Assembly (NCBI GenBank): GCA_028671895.1 | Contig: CM053800.1 | Coordinates: 25,317,886 to 25,381,885 of the forward strand | Length of the DNA stretch: 64,000 nt | Direction: 5' to 3' | DNA from: Oenanthe sinensis | Lineage: Eukaryota; Streptophyta; Magnoliopsida; Apiales; Apiaceae | In this document: positions 36,018 through 46,800 of the stretch, one piece after another | How positions within the stretch are numbered: the first letter of the stretch is position 1 | How the letters are laid out: every line of letters begins with the position of its first letter | Made by a program: the position numbers and the translations under genes | The notes under the pieces: model-generated | What the model saw: the letters and a program-made list of their open reading frames with translations, nothing else | Databases searched by the model: none | Told to the model about the DNA's origin: nothing

Positions 36018-36630
36018 CTGTCATATATACATTGACAGTATGTTTAATTGTCACTTGTAACAGTATGTTCCTAAGCCAAGTAGGTGACAGCATGTTTAGA
36101 TAGTTATTGTCATGTACAAATGTAATAAAATGATCTATGAAGTAGAAGTTCACACAGTGTTCATGCACAGCATGGATCAAATTATTGACAGTAACTTTCT
36201 ACAAACTGAAGCCTACGACAGCATGTTCAAGTGACAGCATCCTTTGGAACAGACGACAGCAACTATTCCTTGACAGTAAACTTGGCGGAGATTGAAGAAT
36301 CAAAGACAACAAGTTTTCTGACAGTAGCTTTGGCGGAAAGAGTTGACAGTATGTTTGGCAGAAGAATTGACAGAAACTTTGTTCGACAGCATGTTTATCA
36401 GGATAGTCGACAGCATGTATTGCGGGATCCTTGACAGCAACTTTAGATGACAGTATGTTTCAGAAGAAGATCAGGATCAACAGCAACATATGCGGAGATG
36501 AAGTTACTGTCACCAAAGAGAAGCAAAAGGTTGACAGTAACCTTTTGGTGAAGCTGACAGTCTGTTTCAAGAAACAGACTAGGTAAAGGTCTTTCATGGA
36601 TTGATCTTGACAACTCAACCTAGTCTGTCA
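36018..36630. promoter_or_regulatory. TGACAG/CTGTCA motif array in C's 5' LTR
   Basis: About 15 exact copies of TGACAG or CTGTCA in about 610 bp, many extended to TTGACAGTA or TGACAGTATG, plus four CGACAG variants. Chance alone would give less than one copy in a stretch this long. A 13-bp perfect inverted repeat made from two copies is at 36011-36023/36033-36045 with a 9-nt loop. TTTGGCGG, matching the E2F consensus WTTSSCSS, lies at about 36329. The array ends about 200 bp before the TATA box. TGACAG is the established core of KNOX/BELL homeodomain sites; any binding here is inference. Confidence 0.75.
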
Positions 36631-36829
36631 AGACTACTACTGCAACTTGAGATAAAGTAAGCATAAAGGTGAAGCATGCTTGTGGAGTCAAGAATGTCAA
36701 ATCCTCTCAGAGCAACTTTATCTACATATGGAATAAAGACAGACTTGAGAAGAAAAAGTGTTGTTTCTATTTCAAGTATTGTCCAGGAAACAAGGGAAAG
36801 CAAACTTGTAAGTGAGGTGGGTGTTTCAA

Positions 36830-36837
36830 TATAAAAA
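36830..36837 (+). promoter_or_regulatory. TATA box of C's 5' LTR
   Basis: TATAAAAA followed by a CT/CA-rich leader (ACCTCACAAACACTTTCTC), typical of a plant transcription start. Conserved at 48177-48184 in the 3' LTR. Confidence 0.6.
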
Positions 36838-37139
36838 CACATACCTCACAAACACTTTCTCTTATGCAACTAAGCTTAACTTTTCTCAAGCATAGAAAAC
36901 CTTAGCATTCTTGTTATTGTTTTTATTTGAATCTGGAAATATCTTCCAGACAGTTGTAGCAACAAAAATTAATAAAATTAATTTTTGAAGTATATCACCT
37001 TGTGTTTTAATCTGTTTTCTGCTATTTGCATTAGTACTTGGTATTATCTCTTTTGTTTTGTTGTTAGAAAAAAAGTGATAAATTATCAAGTTGCATTCAA
37101 CCCCCCCCCCCTTCTGCAACACTCATACTGTCTAACAAC

Positions 37140-37151
37140 TGGTATCAGAGC
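37140..37151 (+). other. Primer-binding site of element C
   Basis: TGGTATCAGAGC, exact initiator tRNA-Met complement, two bases after the LTR. Confidence 0.93.
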
Positions 37152-37187
37152 GGCAGGTTAGATATACATAACCTGAAAAGATCTAAA

Positions 37188-39788
37188 ATGAGTGCTCAAA
37201 AAGTAAGCAGCATAAAAATACCCACCTTTGACAAAGAACATTACAACCTTTGGAAACGAAAAATGATGTTATTCATAAAAACAGCCAATCCTCTTTATCC
37301 TGAAATACTGGAAAATGGTCCTTTCATTCCCCAGACATATGTACCTGAAACTACAGTAGATGGTGAAACAATACCAGCCTACTGGGTTCCCAAAAAGGTT
37401 TCAGAGTACAACGACACTGAAAGAGAAAAAGTATATCTGGATGATTGTCTTCAATTCATCATCATTGAGGCACTTGATAATGTCATGTACAATAACATTG
37501 TCAACTGCACCAGTGCAAAGCAAATATGGGAAACCATTGAGATACTCTGTGAAGGGACAGAAGAAGTAAAAGAAAATCAAAGACAAATTCTGGTGTCTCA
37601 GTATGAAGCCTTCATGGCTAAACCAAGTGAAGGGTTGACTGAGATGTTTGAGAGGTTTAACAGGTTGATAAATGACTTGCAGCTGCATGGAAAGTTTTAT
37701 GACAAAAACGAGGTAAACATGAAATTCATGTTAACACTTCCTGACCACCTAGAGCACAAGGTTTCTGCCATAAGAGAAGGAAGGGATTTATCAAAAGTTT
37801 CTCTTGAAACTTTATATGGCATACTCAAAACCTATGAGCTAGAGTTGCTATAGAAGAGAGCCATTCAAGCTGGTCAAAGAGGAAAAATGGTCAACACATC
37901 AAATGCTTTAGTAGCTCAAGATCCACAGGTGATGCAGCTCAAGGAATCTCAACATCAACAGCAAATCAAGATTGAAGAAATCACAGATGAAGATGAAAGT
38001 GTGACTTTGGAACTCAAGGATGGTGAAGAAGATGAGTTCTACACTTTGGAGGAACTGGACAACATGGAAAACAAAACAATGGCCTACATGGCAAGAAAGT
38101 TCTCCAACTTGAGATTCAAGAAGAACAAAGCTTTCAAACCCAGAGGACAGAGCTCCAGGTTCAACAAGCCAAACTTCTCAAAACCTGGAGGAAGTGGCAA
38201 AGGTGGATACAAAACAGGTATGGTGGACAGATCCAAAATAAGGTGTTACAACTGCAATGAAATGGGGCATTTTGTAACTGAATGCAAGAAGCCAAAACAA
38301 GTGAGAAGAAATGACAATGACTATGAGGAACTCAAAGCAAAATATGAGGCCCTGTTGAAAAAACAACAAGGAAGAGCTTTTGTGGCTGAAGGAAAGTGTT
38401 GGGAAGATTCAGATGAAGAAGAAGAAGAAGAATATGGGAATCTTGCTCTCATGGCAAACTCAGGAGAAGGTTCATCTTCTTCATCAAGTCAGGTACCTTT
38501 TCTTACTACTGTTGATATGACTACATCTTAGTATAAGAAAACTGTTGAAAATCTAAGTTTTGAAATTTTTAATATTCATACAAGCATGTTAGCTGCTAAT
38601 GAGGAAATAGCTAAATTGTCTAGTGCTAATGAGTTATTGAAAATTAGGAATCATGAACTAGAACTAAAACAGAATGCTTTTGAGTCCTTACAACAAGAAA
38701 ATGAGATTCTTAAGAACAAGATTGTGTGTGCGTCTCAGATTGAGGAATTTCTTAGAAAACAGATTTCTAAAAATGAGCTAAAAATCAAGGCCTATAAGAA
38801 TTCCTCTTCTCTGTTAAAATCTTACCATGATAATTATACTAAAAATCAAAAGGTAGGTATAGGTTTTGACTATGAGAAGAAATCTGGAAAGAGACATGTT
38901 GTAGAAGAAGAAGTCATACATACTGTCAAACCTTCCATTCTAAAGAAGGTCAAAAATCCATTGTTCAAAAAGGCTGAATTTGAGTTTTATGAGGAAGCTT
39001 TAGTAATCAAACAAGAGATAGATGATGAGGAAATTGATGCTGTCAGAAAAATCCATAAAGCAAAAGATACTGTCAAAATCCCCAAGACAGTTAGTTTTGA
39101 CTCTGACAGTAACCTTTGTTTAAAAGATACTGTCAATACTGGCTCGACAGTAAGTTCAGAAGATGCTGTCAAGACTGTAAGATCCAAACTTACTGTCAAG
39201 ACAACTCCATCTAAACCTACTGTCAACACCAGCAAGACAGTAACTTCTAAACATACTGTCATGAAGACCAAGAAAAACAGAAATGGAAAGTTAGGGATAA
39301 ACAAAAAGAACAATTATGATTATATTCCTAATGCTCCTAGAAAGTTGTGCAATAATTGTGGGTCTTCTAGTCATCTAACTCATGTTTGCAACAAGGTCAA
39401 GTCTACTGATAAGAATGCTACCTCTAGCAATGGAAACTTACATAGCATGCCTTTAAAGAACAAACAAGTAACTCACTGTGGTGACTTTGATTGTATTTCA
39501 TGCAAAATGAATTTGATGAGTGTTTGCTTTAATCTGCCTTTTGCTAATAATCAGAAATGCTTGCATAACAATGCTAAAACTGGAAAGGCAAAGACTCCAA
39601 GTCCTCCTAAAGTTAGGATGGACAAGCCACCCAAAAACAAAGCTATCAAACCTATATTCAAAATTGAATGGGTAGCTACTGGAGTCTTGTTAAAAGCAAA
39701 AGAAAGAAATACAACTGAATCAACTTCAAACTGTGATTTAACTAAACAAAGTGGACCCAATGAAAGTTGGGTACCAAAAGCAACTTGA
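37188..39788 (+). pseudogene. Gag of element C, broken by two TAG codons
   Basis: Starts MSAQKVSSIKIPTFDKEHYN at ATG 37188 and stays in one frame to TGA at 39786-39788 apart from TAG at 37851-37853 and TAG at 38529-38531. Features: N-terminal gag core (DKEHYNLWKRKMMLFI), first zinc knuckle C-x2-C-x4-H-x4-C at about 38243 (CYNCNEMGHFVTEC), an acidic EEEEEEY stretch, a leucine-rich coiled coil at about 38586-38800 (NELLKIRNHELELKQNAFES), a Thr-Val-rich segment at about 39060-39270 created by the TACTGTCA motif, and a second CCHC knuckle at about 39349 (CNNCGSSSHLTHVC). Both TAGs could come from CAG by one C-to-T change. Pol follows in another frame, so the TGA at 39786 is either a natural frame boundary or the effect of a one-base loss just before it. 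Confidence 0.9.
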
Positions 39789-42700
39789 GATGTTTTGCTT
39801 TGCAGGGCAACAGGAAAAATAAAAGAATCATGTGGATCATTGATAGTGGATGCTCAGGACACATGACAGGTGATAAAGCCCTGCTATCACAATTCAAGGA
39901 AATGGCTGGCCCTTGTGTAACATTTGGTGATAATAACATTGGTTTCACAATGGGATATGGCATACTAGAAGTTGGAAACTTGAAAATTGAGAAAATTGCT
40001 CTAGTAAATGGATTGAAGCACAATTTGTTGAGTGTAACTCAATTTTGTGAAAGAGGTTTCAAGGTTGGTTTTGATCAAGACAGATGCTCCATTATCAACA
40101 AAAAGACAGAAGAAGAAGTTCTTCAAGGTGTAAGGAAAGGAAGCCTCTACATTGCTGACTTGGACTCTGTAAGGAAAGACAAGGTCTACTGTTTCTACAG
40201 TAAGGCCTCTTCAACTGAAAGTTGGCTGTGGCATAAGAAGCTCTCTCATTTGAATTTCAAAGCAATGAATCATCTAATGAAGAGAGAGTTGGTGAAAGGG
40301 CTACCTCAGCTTGAATTCTGTCAAGAAGGATTGTGTGAGGATTGCTAGAAAGGGAAACTAAGGAGAGCTGCTCATAAAAGCACTCCTAGTGGCTCAATCA
40401 ATGAAGCATTTCAATTAATTCACATGGACTTATTTGGTCCTGTGAATGTGCAATCATTGGCAAGAAAAAGATATGCTTTAGTAATGGTTGATGATTTCTC
40501 AAGATACACTTGGGTAAGGTTTCTAACATCCAAGGATGAAGCTGCCTAAGAAATTATTGATTTGGTTAGGGTTCTTGACAAGAATCCCAAGTACAAAGTG
40601 CAGACCTTGAGAAGTGATAATGGTACTGAGTTCAAAAATAGTATCATGAATGATTTCTGCAAAGACAATGGAATCACTCAACAATTCTCTGCATCAAGAA
40701 CACCTCAGCAAAATGGTGTTGTGGAAAGAAAAAATAGAACTCTTATTGAGGCTGCAAGAACAATGTTGAGTGAAGCAAAACTCCCTACTTATTTCTGGGG
40801 TGAAGCAATCAATACAGCCTGTTACACTCAAAACAGGACTATAGTCAACAAAGCCTATGGAAAGACTCCCTATGAATTGCTTACAGGAAGGAAACCAACT
40901 GTCAACTATTTTCATGTCTTTGGGAGCAAGTGCTTCTTCATGAAAGATTCAAATGAGATCAAAGGAAAGTTTGATACTAAAGCACTTGAAGGAATCTTCA
41001 TGGGATATGGTATTGACAGGACTGCATATAGAGTTTACATTATTGATCACAAGACAGTGGAGGAGAGTGTAAATGTCACCTTTGATGAAACTAAATTTCC
41101 TGGAATTGAAGGAAGTCAAGAAACAGAAGCTTTAGTCTTTGAAAACCAAGGCTATCTAGAAGAGATTGAAGAGAATTCACCAAGTATAGATCACATTATT
41201 TCTGGTCCAACAATGGTTCCCAACAACCCTGGAGAAAATGAAGGAAATGCTCAAACAACTGATTTTTCTGGGAATGTACCAATGAATAGTGGACTTGAAG
41301 AAATTGATGCTGTCAACAGTGCAAGAACAAAAGATGTTGTCCATCAACAAAATGTTGAAGACTCTAGTGACTCTTTAAGAGGAAGTAAATGGAACAGAGA
41401 TCACACTAATGATTTAATTATTGGTGATCCAGGAACTGGAGTCAAAACAAGAAGAAATGTTGCCAATGAATGCATGTACTCTTGTTTTCTATCTCAAACA
41501 GAACCTAAAACTCTAGAAGAAGCTTTGGCTGATCCAGATTGGATTAATGCTATGCAAGAGGAGCTAAATCAATTTGAAAGAAGCTGTGTTTGGGAGTTAG
41601 TGCCTAGGCCAAGGAACAAATCCATTATAGGCACCAAATGGGTTTATAGGAACAAGATGGATGACTGTGGAACTGTCACAAGAAACAAAGCAAGGCTGGT
41701 GGCAAAAGGCTACTGTCAACAGAAAGGGATTGATTATAAAGAAACATTTGCTCCTGTTGCCAGACTTGAGGCAATAAGAATCTTTTTGGCTTTTGCTGCA
41801 TTCAACAACTTCAAGGTTTTTCAAATGGATGTTAAAAGTGCTTTCCGAAATGGAGAGTTAGAAGAAGAAGTGTATGTTGAACAGCCTCCAGGCTTTGAAG
41901 ATCCAAAGATGAAAAACTTTGTGTACAGACTACTCAAGGCATTGTATGGTCTAAAGCAAGCACCAAGGGCTTGGTATGATACTCTTTCCAAGTTTCTTCT
42001 TGATAATAACTTTACAAGAGGGATTGTGGATAAAACTCTTTTCTACAAAAAGCATGGAAAGGATATCATTCTAGTCCAAGTATATGTTGATGACATTATC
42101 TTTGGTTCAACAAATGAAGATTTATGCAAGAAATTCTCAGAGTTAATGCAGAACAAATATGAGTTGAGTATGATGGGTGAATTAGTATTCTTTCTTGGAC
42201 TTCAAGTCTATCAAAAAGAAGATGGAATATTTATCTGCCAAACTAAGTATGTTAAAGATCTTTTGAAAAGATTTGATATGGAAGACTCATCTCCTGTAAA
42301 AACTCCAATCTCAACAGCAACTCAACTTGACAAGGATCCAAAAGGAAAGAATGTGGACAACAAGATGTATAGAGGAATGATTGGCTCTCTCCTCTACCTA
42401 ACAGCTAGCAGGCCTGACATAATGTTTGCAACAGATTTGTGTGCAAAGTTTCAGTCTGATCCCAAGGAGTCATATTTAATAGCAGTAAAAAGAATTCTCA
42501 GATATGTGAAAGGCACTCAAAACTTGGGCCTTTGGTATCCTAAGGATTCTAGTTTTGACTTGGTTGGATATTCGGACTCAGACTATGCAGGGTGCAGAAT
42601 AGACAGAAAGAGTACAACAGGAAGCTGTCAGTTTTTGGGAGAAAGATTGGTCTCTTGGTTTAGCAAGAAGCAACATTCAGTGTCAAATTCAACTGCAGAG

Positions 42701-43030
42701 GCTGAATATATTGCAGCTGGTAGTTGTTGTGCTCAGCTTCTTTGGATGAGGAACCAGCTATTGGACTATGGGTTGACACTGCAAGGAATTCCTATCTTTT
42801 GTGACAACACTAGTGCCATAGCAATTTCAGAGAATCCTGTTCAACATTCCAAAACTAAGCACATTGACATCATACATCATTTCATTAGAGAGCATGTGGA
42901 GGAAGGCACAATCAAGCTAATCTATGTGCCCACAGAGAAGAAACTTGCAGACATTTTCACCAAACCATTGGATGAAAAGATATTCAACAGGCTAGTGAGT
43001 GAATTGGGTATGTTAAATTTAACCTGTTGA
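39767..43030 (+). pseudogene. Pol of element C: protease, integrase, RT, RNase H; two nonsense codons
   Basis: Lies in the -1 frame relative to gag and overlaps its end. Protease motif WIIDSGCSGHMTG at about 39832; pre-integrase WLWHKKLSHLNFKAM; integrase MDLFGPV, RSDNGTEF and NGVVERKNRT; RT with QMDVKSAF and VYVDDIIFG (about 42080); RNase H with GYSDSDYAG, SNSTAEAEYIAAG, FCDNTSAIA and HSKTKHIDI; ends MLNLTC. Stops at 40346-40348 (TAG, in the pre-integrase CxxC region) and 40547-40549 (TAA, in integrase) interrupt it. From 40562 the last 822 codons, containing the rest of integrase, RT and RNase H, are open. Confidence 0.92.
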
Positions 43031-43188
43031 TGTAATTCTGTTTAGTTGATTAAAAAGTTAGTTAACTGAATTTCACTGTGAATTAATGGCCTCTAGAGGT
43101 GTCTTGATTTCTATCACAGTGAAAAGACATGATGAAAATTAACTGAGAGGTTAACTAATTGTTTTTTTTGGTAACTTGATAAAAAGTA

Positions 43189-43684
43189 CTGTCAATAAAC
43201 TTGATAGTATGGTTTATCTATACTATCATATGGTAACAAGTTACTGTCAAAATCTGTGAAAACTTACTGTCACATGTTTGAGAAGTATTGACAGTATAGT
43301 TCGCGGGATTAAAACTTACTGTCAAATTCTGTGAAACTTACTGTCAAAAGGTTGTGAAACCTTGACAGTATGTTTCGCGGGATCAAGACTTACTGTCGAA
43401 TCCTGTGAAATCTACTGTCAAAGAATTGAGAAATAGTGACAGTATAGTATGCGGAAATGAAACTTACTGTCAATATCCTTTGACAGTACAGTGTTTCTAA
43501 AACCTCCACATAACATACTGTCACCGGTTAATATTAGAGTTATTTATTTATTTTATATATATTCTCTAATCTCTAATGTTACTGTCAAGAGTGTTTGTGA
43601 TTTCTAGCGCAGAAGTTACTGTCAAAGAATGGAACTCGAAGACAACTGTCACTTTAAATCGTTTAAAATTCTTTCTTGACAGTA
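43189..43684. promoter_or_regulatory. TGACAG/CTGTCA motif array between pol and ORF3 of element C
   Basis: About 16 exact copies in about 505 bp in both orientations, most as TTACTGTCAA or TTGACAGTA. Intermixed are CGCGGGAT words (TTCGCGGGATT at about 43301, TTTCGCGGGATC at about 43374); TTTCGCGG fits the E2F consensus. The array is not coding and runs to within 15 bp of a TATA box at 43699-43706. The layout matches that of the LTR promoter. Confidence 0.75.
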
Positions 43685-43698
43685 TCTTTTTCACATCA

Positions 43699-43706
43699 TA
43701 TATATA
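43699..43706 (+). promoter_or_regulatory. Possible internal TATA box for ORF3
   Basis: TATATATA followed by ACAAACAGC and then a pyrimidine-rich leader (CTCTCACATTCTTTATTTTT) leading to ATG at 43862. Spacing and composition fit a plant core promoter and 5' UTR. It is a prediction; transcription is not shown. Confidence 0.5.
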
Positions 43707-43861
43707 CAAACAGCTTAAATCTCTCACATTCTTTATTTTTCTTTAATCTTCAAATATTCAAACGCCCTAAAAACCCTCTATTTTCTCTGCAACTCTGCGA
43801 CTTGTTCTCTAAACCGTTCTTTAACTTTCTAAACCTAGATCTAAACCATTTTCTTGTAACC

Positions 43862-46800
43862 ATGTCTGGACCCCAAATCATTTGTTCTCTTGCCCAAACC
43901 AACTTCACCACCATGGCTTCAGTTGGTGAAGCTGGAGAACCCTTCAAACCTCTTGTTGGCTTCATGAACAACTCATACCTAACCTTTGCCCTAACTGCAA
44001 GTCCCCACCTGGAAATCCCTAGACTGTCTCATTTCTGGACCTCTGCAGTATGTGAGGGGGAGCAAGATGCGAACTCTATCTCTTTCCAAATCAATGGTAC
44101 CTCTTACACCATTGATTCCTCTCATATCAACAAAGCTCTTCATGTGGAAGAGGCTGAAGGTTTGCCATTTAAGGAGCATGCAAGTGAAGAACAACTTGCC
44201 ATGGCATCTTGTAAAGAGTCTGCACAACAGGTTGAACACCCTCAACCTGAGCCCACACTTGAAGACACACACACTATAGGGCTAGAAAATGTGGAACACA
44301 GTTCATTCAACTATAGTGCATCACTCTTTGCCAACATTGAAGATCAAAATGTTGATGTACTATTCCAACAATTGAATGCAACTGATCATAGCAATCCACA
44401 AGAACCTTCTACTCAAAGGGTGGAAGAGATTGCTGTCATAGCCTCTGTAGCTGTTAATGACAAAGTTGTTGTCAATCCTCCTGACAGTAACTTTTCAAAA
44501 GATGCTGTCAACTTTTCAAAAGATGTTGTCAACATTCCAATCCAAGACAGCAACTCTCAAATGGCTGCATCTTCTCAACAGTTAAGTGAAGAAGATCTTG
44601 CTCCAATTTCTACCCTACTTAAGGTAAAATCTAAACCTTTAGTGCAAGATGTACCTGCTCAGTCTCTTGTACCTAGGATGAGTGAGGGTGTGAAAAGAAA
44701 AAGAGAGATAAAAGAAAAGAGAAGTGAGCATAAAAATGAGGGGCTGGGAAAATCACAGGCAAAAGGAGAGGGCCCTGAGCAAGGACAGAATAAAAAACAA
44801 GATGTGGGAGCCCAACTATCAAAGGCATTAGGCCTGAAGAGTGAGTTGGTGAGGAGTGATGAGATCACTCATAAAAAACCAGAAAGTGTGAGAACCAACA
44901 CAGCCAAATCACCTAAACAAGCTGCTGAAAGGTTGAAATCCCTTTCACACAAGGTTACTAAATTATCAAAGAACTTGGACACAGTGGGCAGAAATCAGGT
45001 GAAGCTGGTGAACAGGATGTCCAGTTTGGAGCAGACTATGAATGAAGGGTTCAAAGCTATCTTTGATAAGCTTCAGAAATTTCAAGCACAATTTTCAACC
45101 CCTGCAGTTGCTACCTCAACTAAGGGGGAGAAAAGTGGTAAGGCTGAAGTGTTTGTTGCAGATGTAGAAAGGAGTGATAAGGTGGCAGTCAAGGAGAAAA
45201 CTCAAGCTGCATCTCAGGGGGAGAGTCAACTAGAATTGTTGTCTAGTGTGGCTGCTGAGATTGCTACACAGCTTGGAGGAAATAAGGTGGAGAGACCAAA
45301 AGATGGAGATGATGAAGAAAAGCCTGATGGAGGTGCAGGTAGTTCCAGCCAACACAACAATGGTGAAGGGTCATCTGGAACTGAAAATAAGGTGGAGGAA
45401 GAAAAGGAGAAAGAAGAGAGGGAGTATAGAGATGATGTTGAAGGGAAGGTTTTGAAGACAGTGGTACTTGGAGGAGAAAATGATGAAAAAGATGCTGTCA
45501 GGAGTAATAAGGGAGAACCTGCTGTCACAAAAGGTACTATCACAGAACCTACTGTCGAGCATGGAGTGACAGTAACTTGTCAAGAGCTACTGTCAAAAGA
45601 AGTGAAGGAAAAGGTGTTGTTAAGCAATATTTCTACATCTAAGAAACGCATAAAAGCAAGGGCAGAGAGACCTAAGCCTCATTCAAGTTGGAGGCCCAGC
45701 AGAAAAGGGTGGAAGCTTATGTATGAAATTCTTCATGAGGATTGTCTGGATGTTAGGAGGCCAACCATCAACAACATAGCAGAAGCAAAAGCAGAATCCT
45801 TGGTGAATGTGAAAGTTGAGTGGTCTGGAATGAATACTCTAAGCAAGATAATTCTATTGTTTTCAAATGGAACAGTTGAAGAATTGAGTTATGAGATGAA
45901 AGAAGTAAACTACTTTCTGGTCAGAAGAATGCTGATTATAATACAAGGATCAGACATGAGAACACAGTTAATAAGGAGTCTGTTGATAAAAAAGCTCATG
46001 GAGTTAATGGATTCTTTCAAATCTCATCCTTTAGATTTCAATGACGCTGAAGAACCTGAAATAGTTGTTTACCATGATGGAGTAATGTTTGAGGGTGAAG
46101 ATGGAATCAAAGAATTTTGGAGCACAGAGTCTCTACAGGACAAGAATTTAGATCTACTTGAAAGGTTGATAAAGCAGTTGGAAGGATATCCTTATCCTGA
46201 GGAGAACAGATACATGTTAAATGTTCTGAGAGTTATTCAAGCTAAAAAGAAGAGGGAGATTGAGAAGAAGTTTGAATATGAGAGGACACAGAAATGTCTT
46301 CTCAGGAATCCTGACAGAGTTATCTTCTACAATACTGGTGGTTCTGCAGAAGAAATCACTTTTGAGGAGTTAAAAAAATTGGCTGTGAATGACCCTCACA
46401 TCATTGAGCTCATCAAGAAGCAACTGCTAAATATCACAAACTATGAGATTTTTGATCTGAAAAATAGAGCACTGGAGATCTGTGACTCTAAAAGGAAAGA
46501 GGAGAAGGAGAAAAGAAAGATGTTTGATGATGAAGTTGAAGCTGCAAAGAGGAAAGTTGAACAAATTTCCAAAAGAATCAAGGAGGCTGAGATTGACATG
46601 AAGCATGCTCTGCTGAATGATAAATTCTCTAAAAGGTCCAGCTATGTTTCTCCAGTCCTGTGTGGGCCCCTGAGAATCATTGTTGATAGCATTGAAGTGG
46701 AGGCTGTCAATTTCAGGGTGCTCAATAATGAAAATTTAAGGAAGATATTAAGAATGATTACAGGCTCATTCTTGGAGTTTGAAAGAGATCTAAGCAAAGT

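Larger units (their letters stand above)
35940..37137 (+). repeat. 5' LTR of element C (1198 bp)
   Basis: Starts TGTTAGGGATTGTGGTACTA and ends CATACTGTCTAACA. Contains the TGACAG array (36018-36630), a TATA box (36830-36837) and an 11-C run at 37101-37111 near its end. Confidence 0.95.

Noticed and set aside
36018..36630. W-boxes (WRKY sites) as explanation for the TTGAC words
   Set aside because: The W-box needs TTGAC followed by C or T; here TTGACA is nearly always followed by G, so the shared word is TGACAG.
37101..37111. Poly-C runs at the LTR ends of C as a structural signal
   Set aside because: Lengths 11 and 12 differ as expected from slippage; the ATTCAACCCCC word itself is a common LTR-end feature and was used only for classification.
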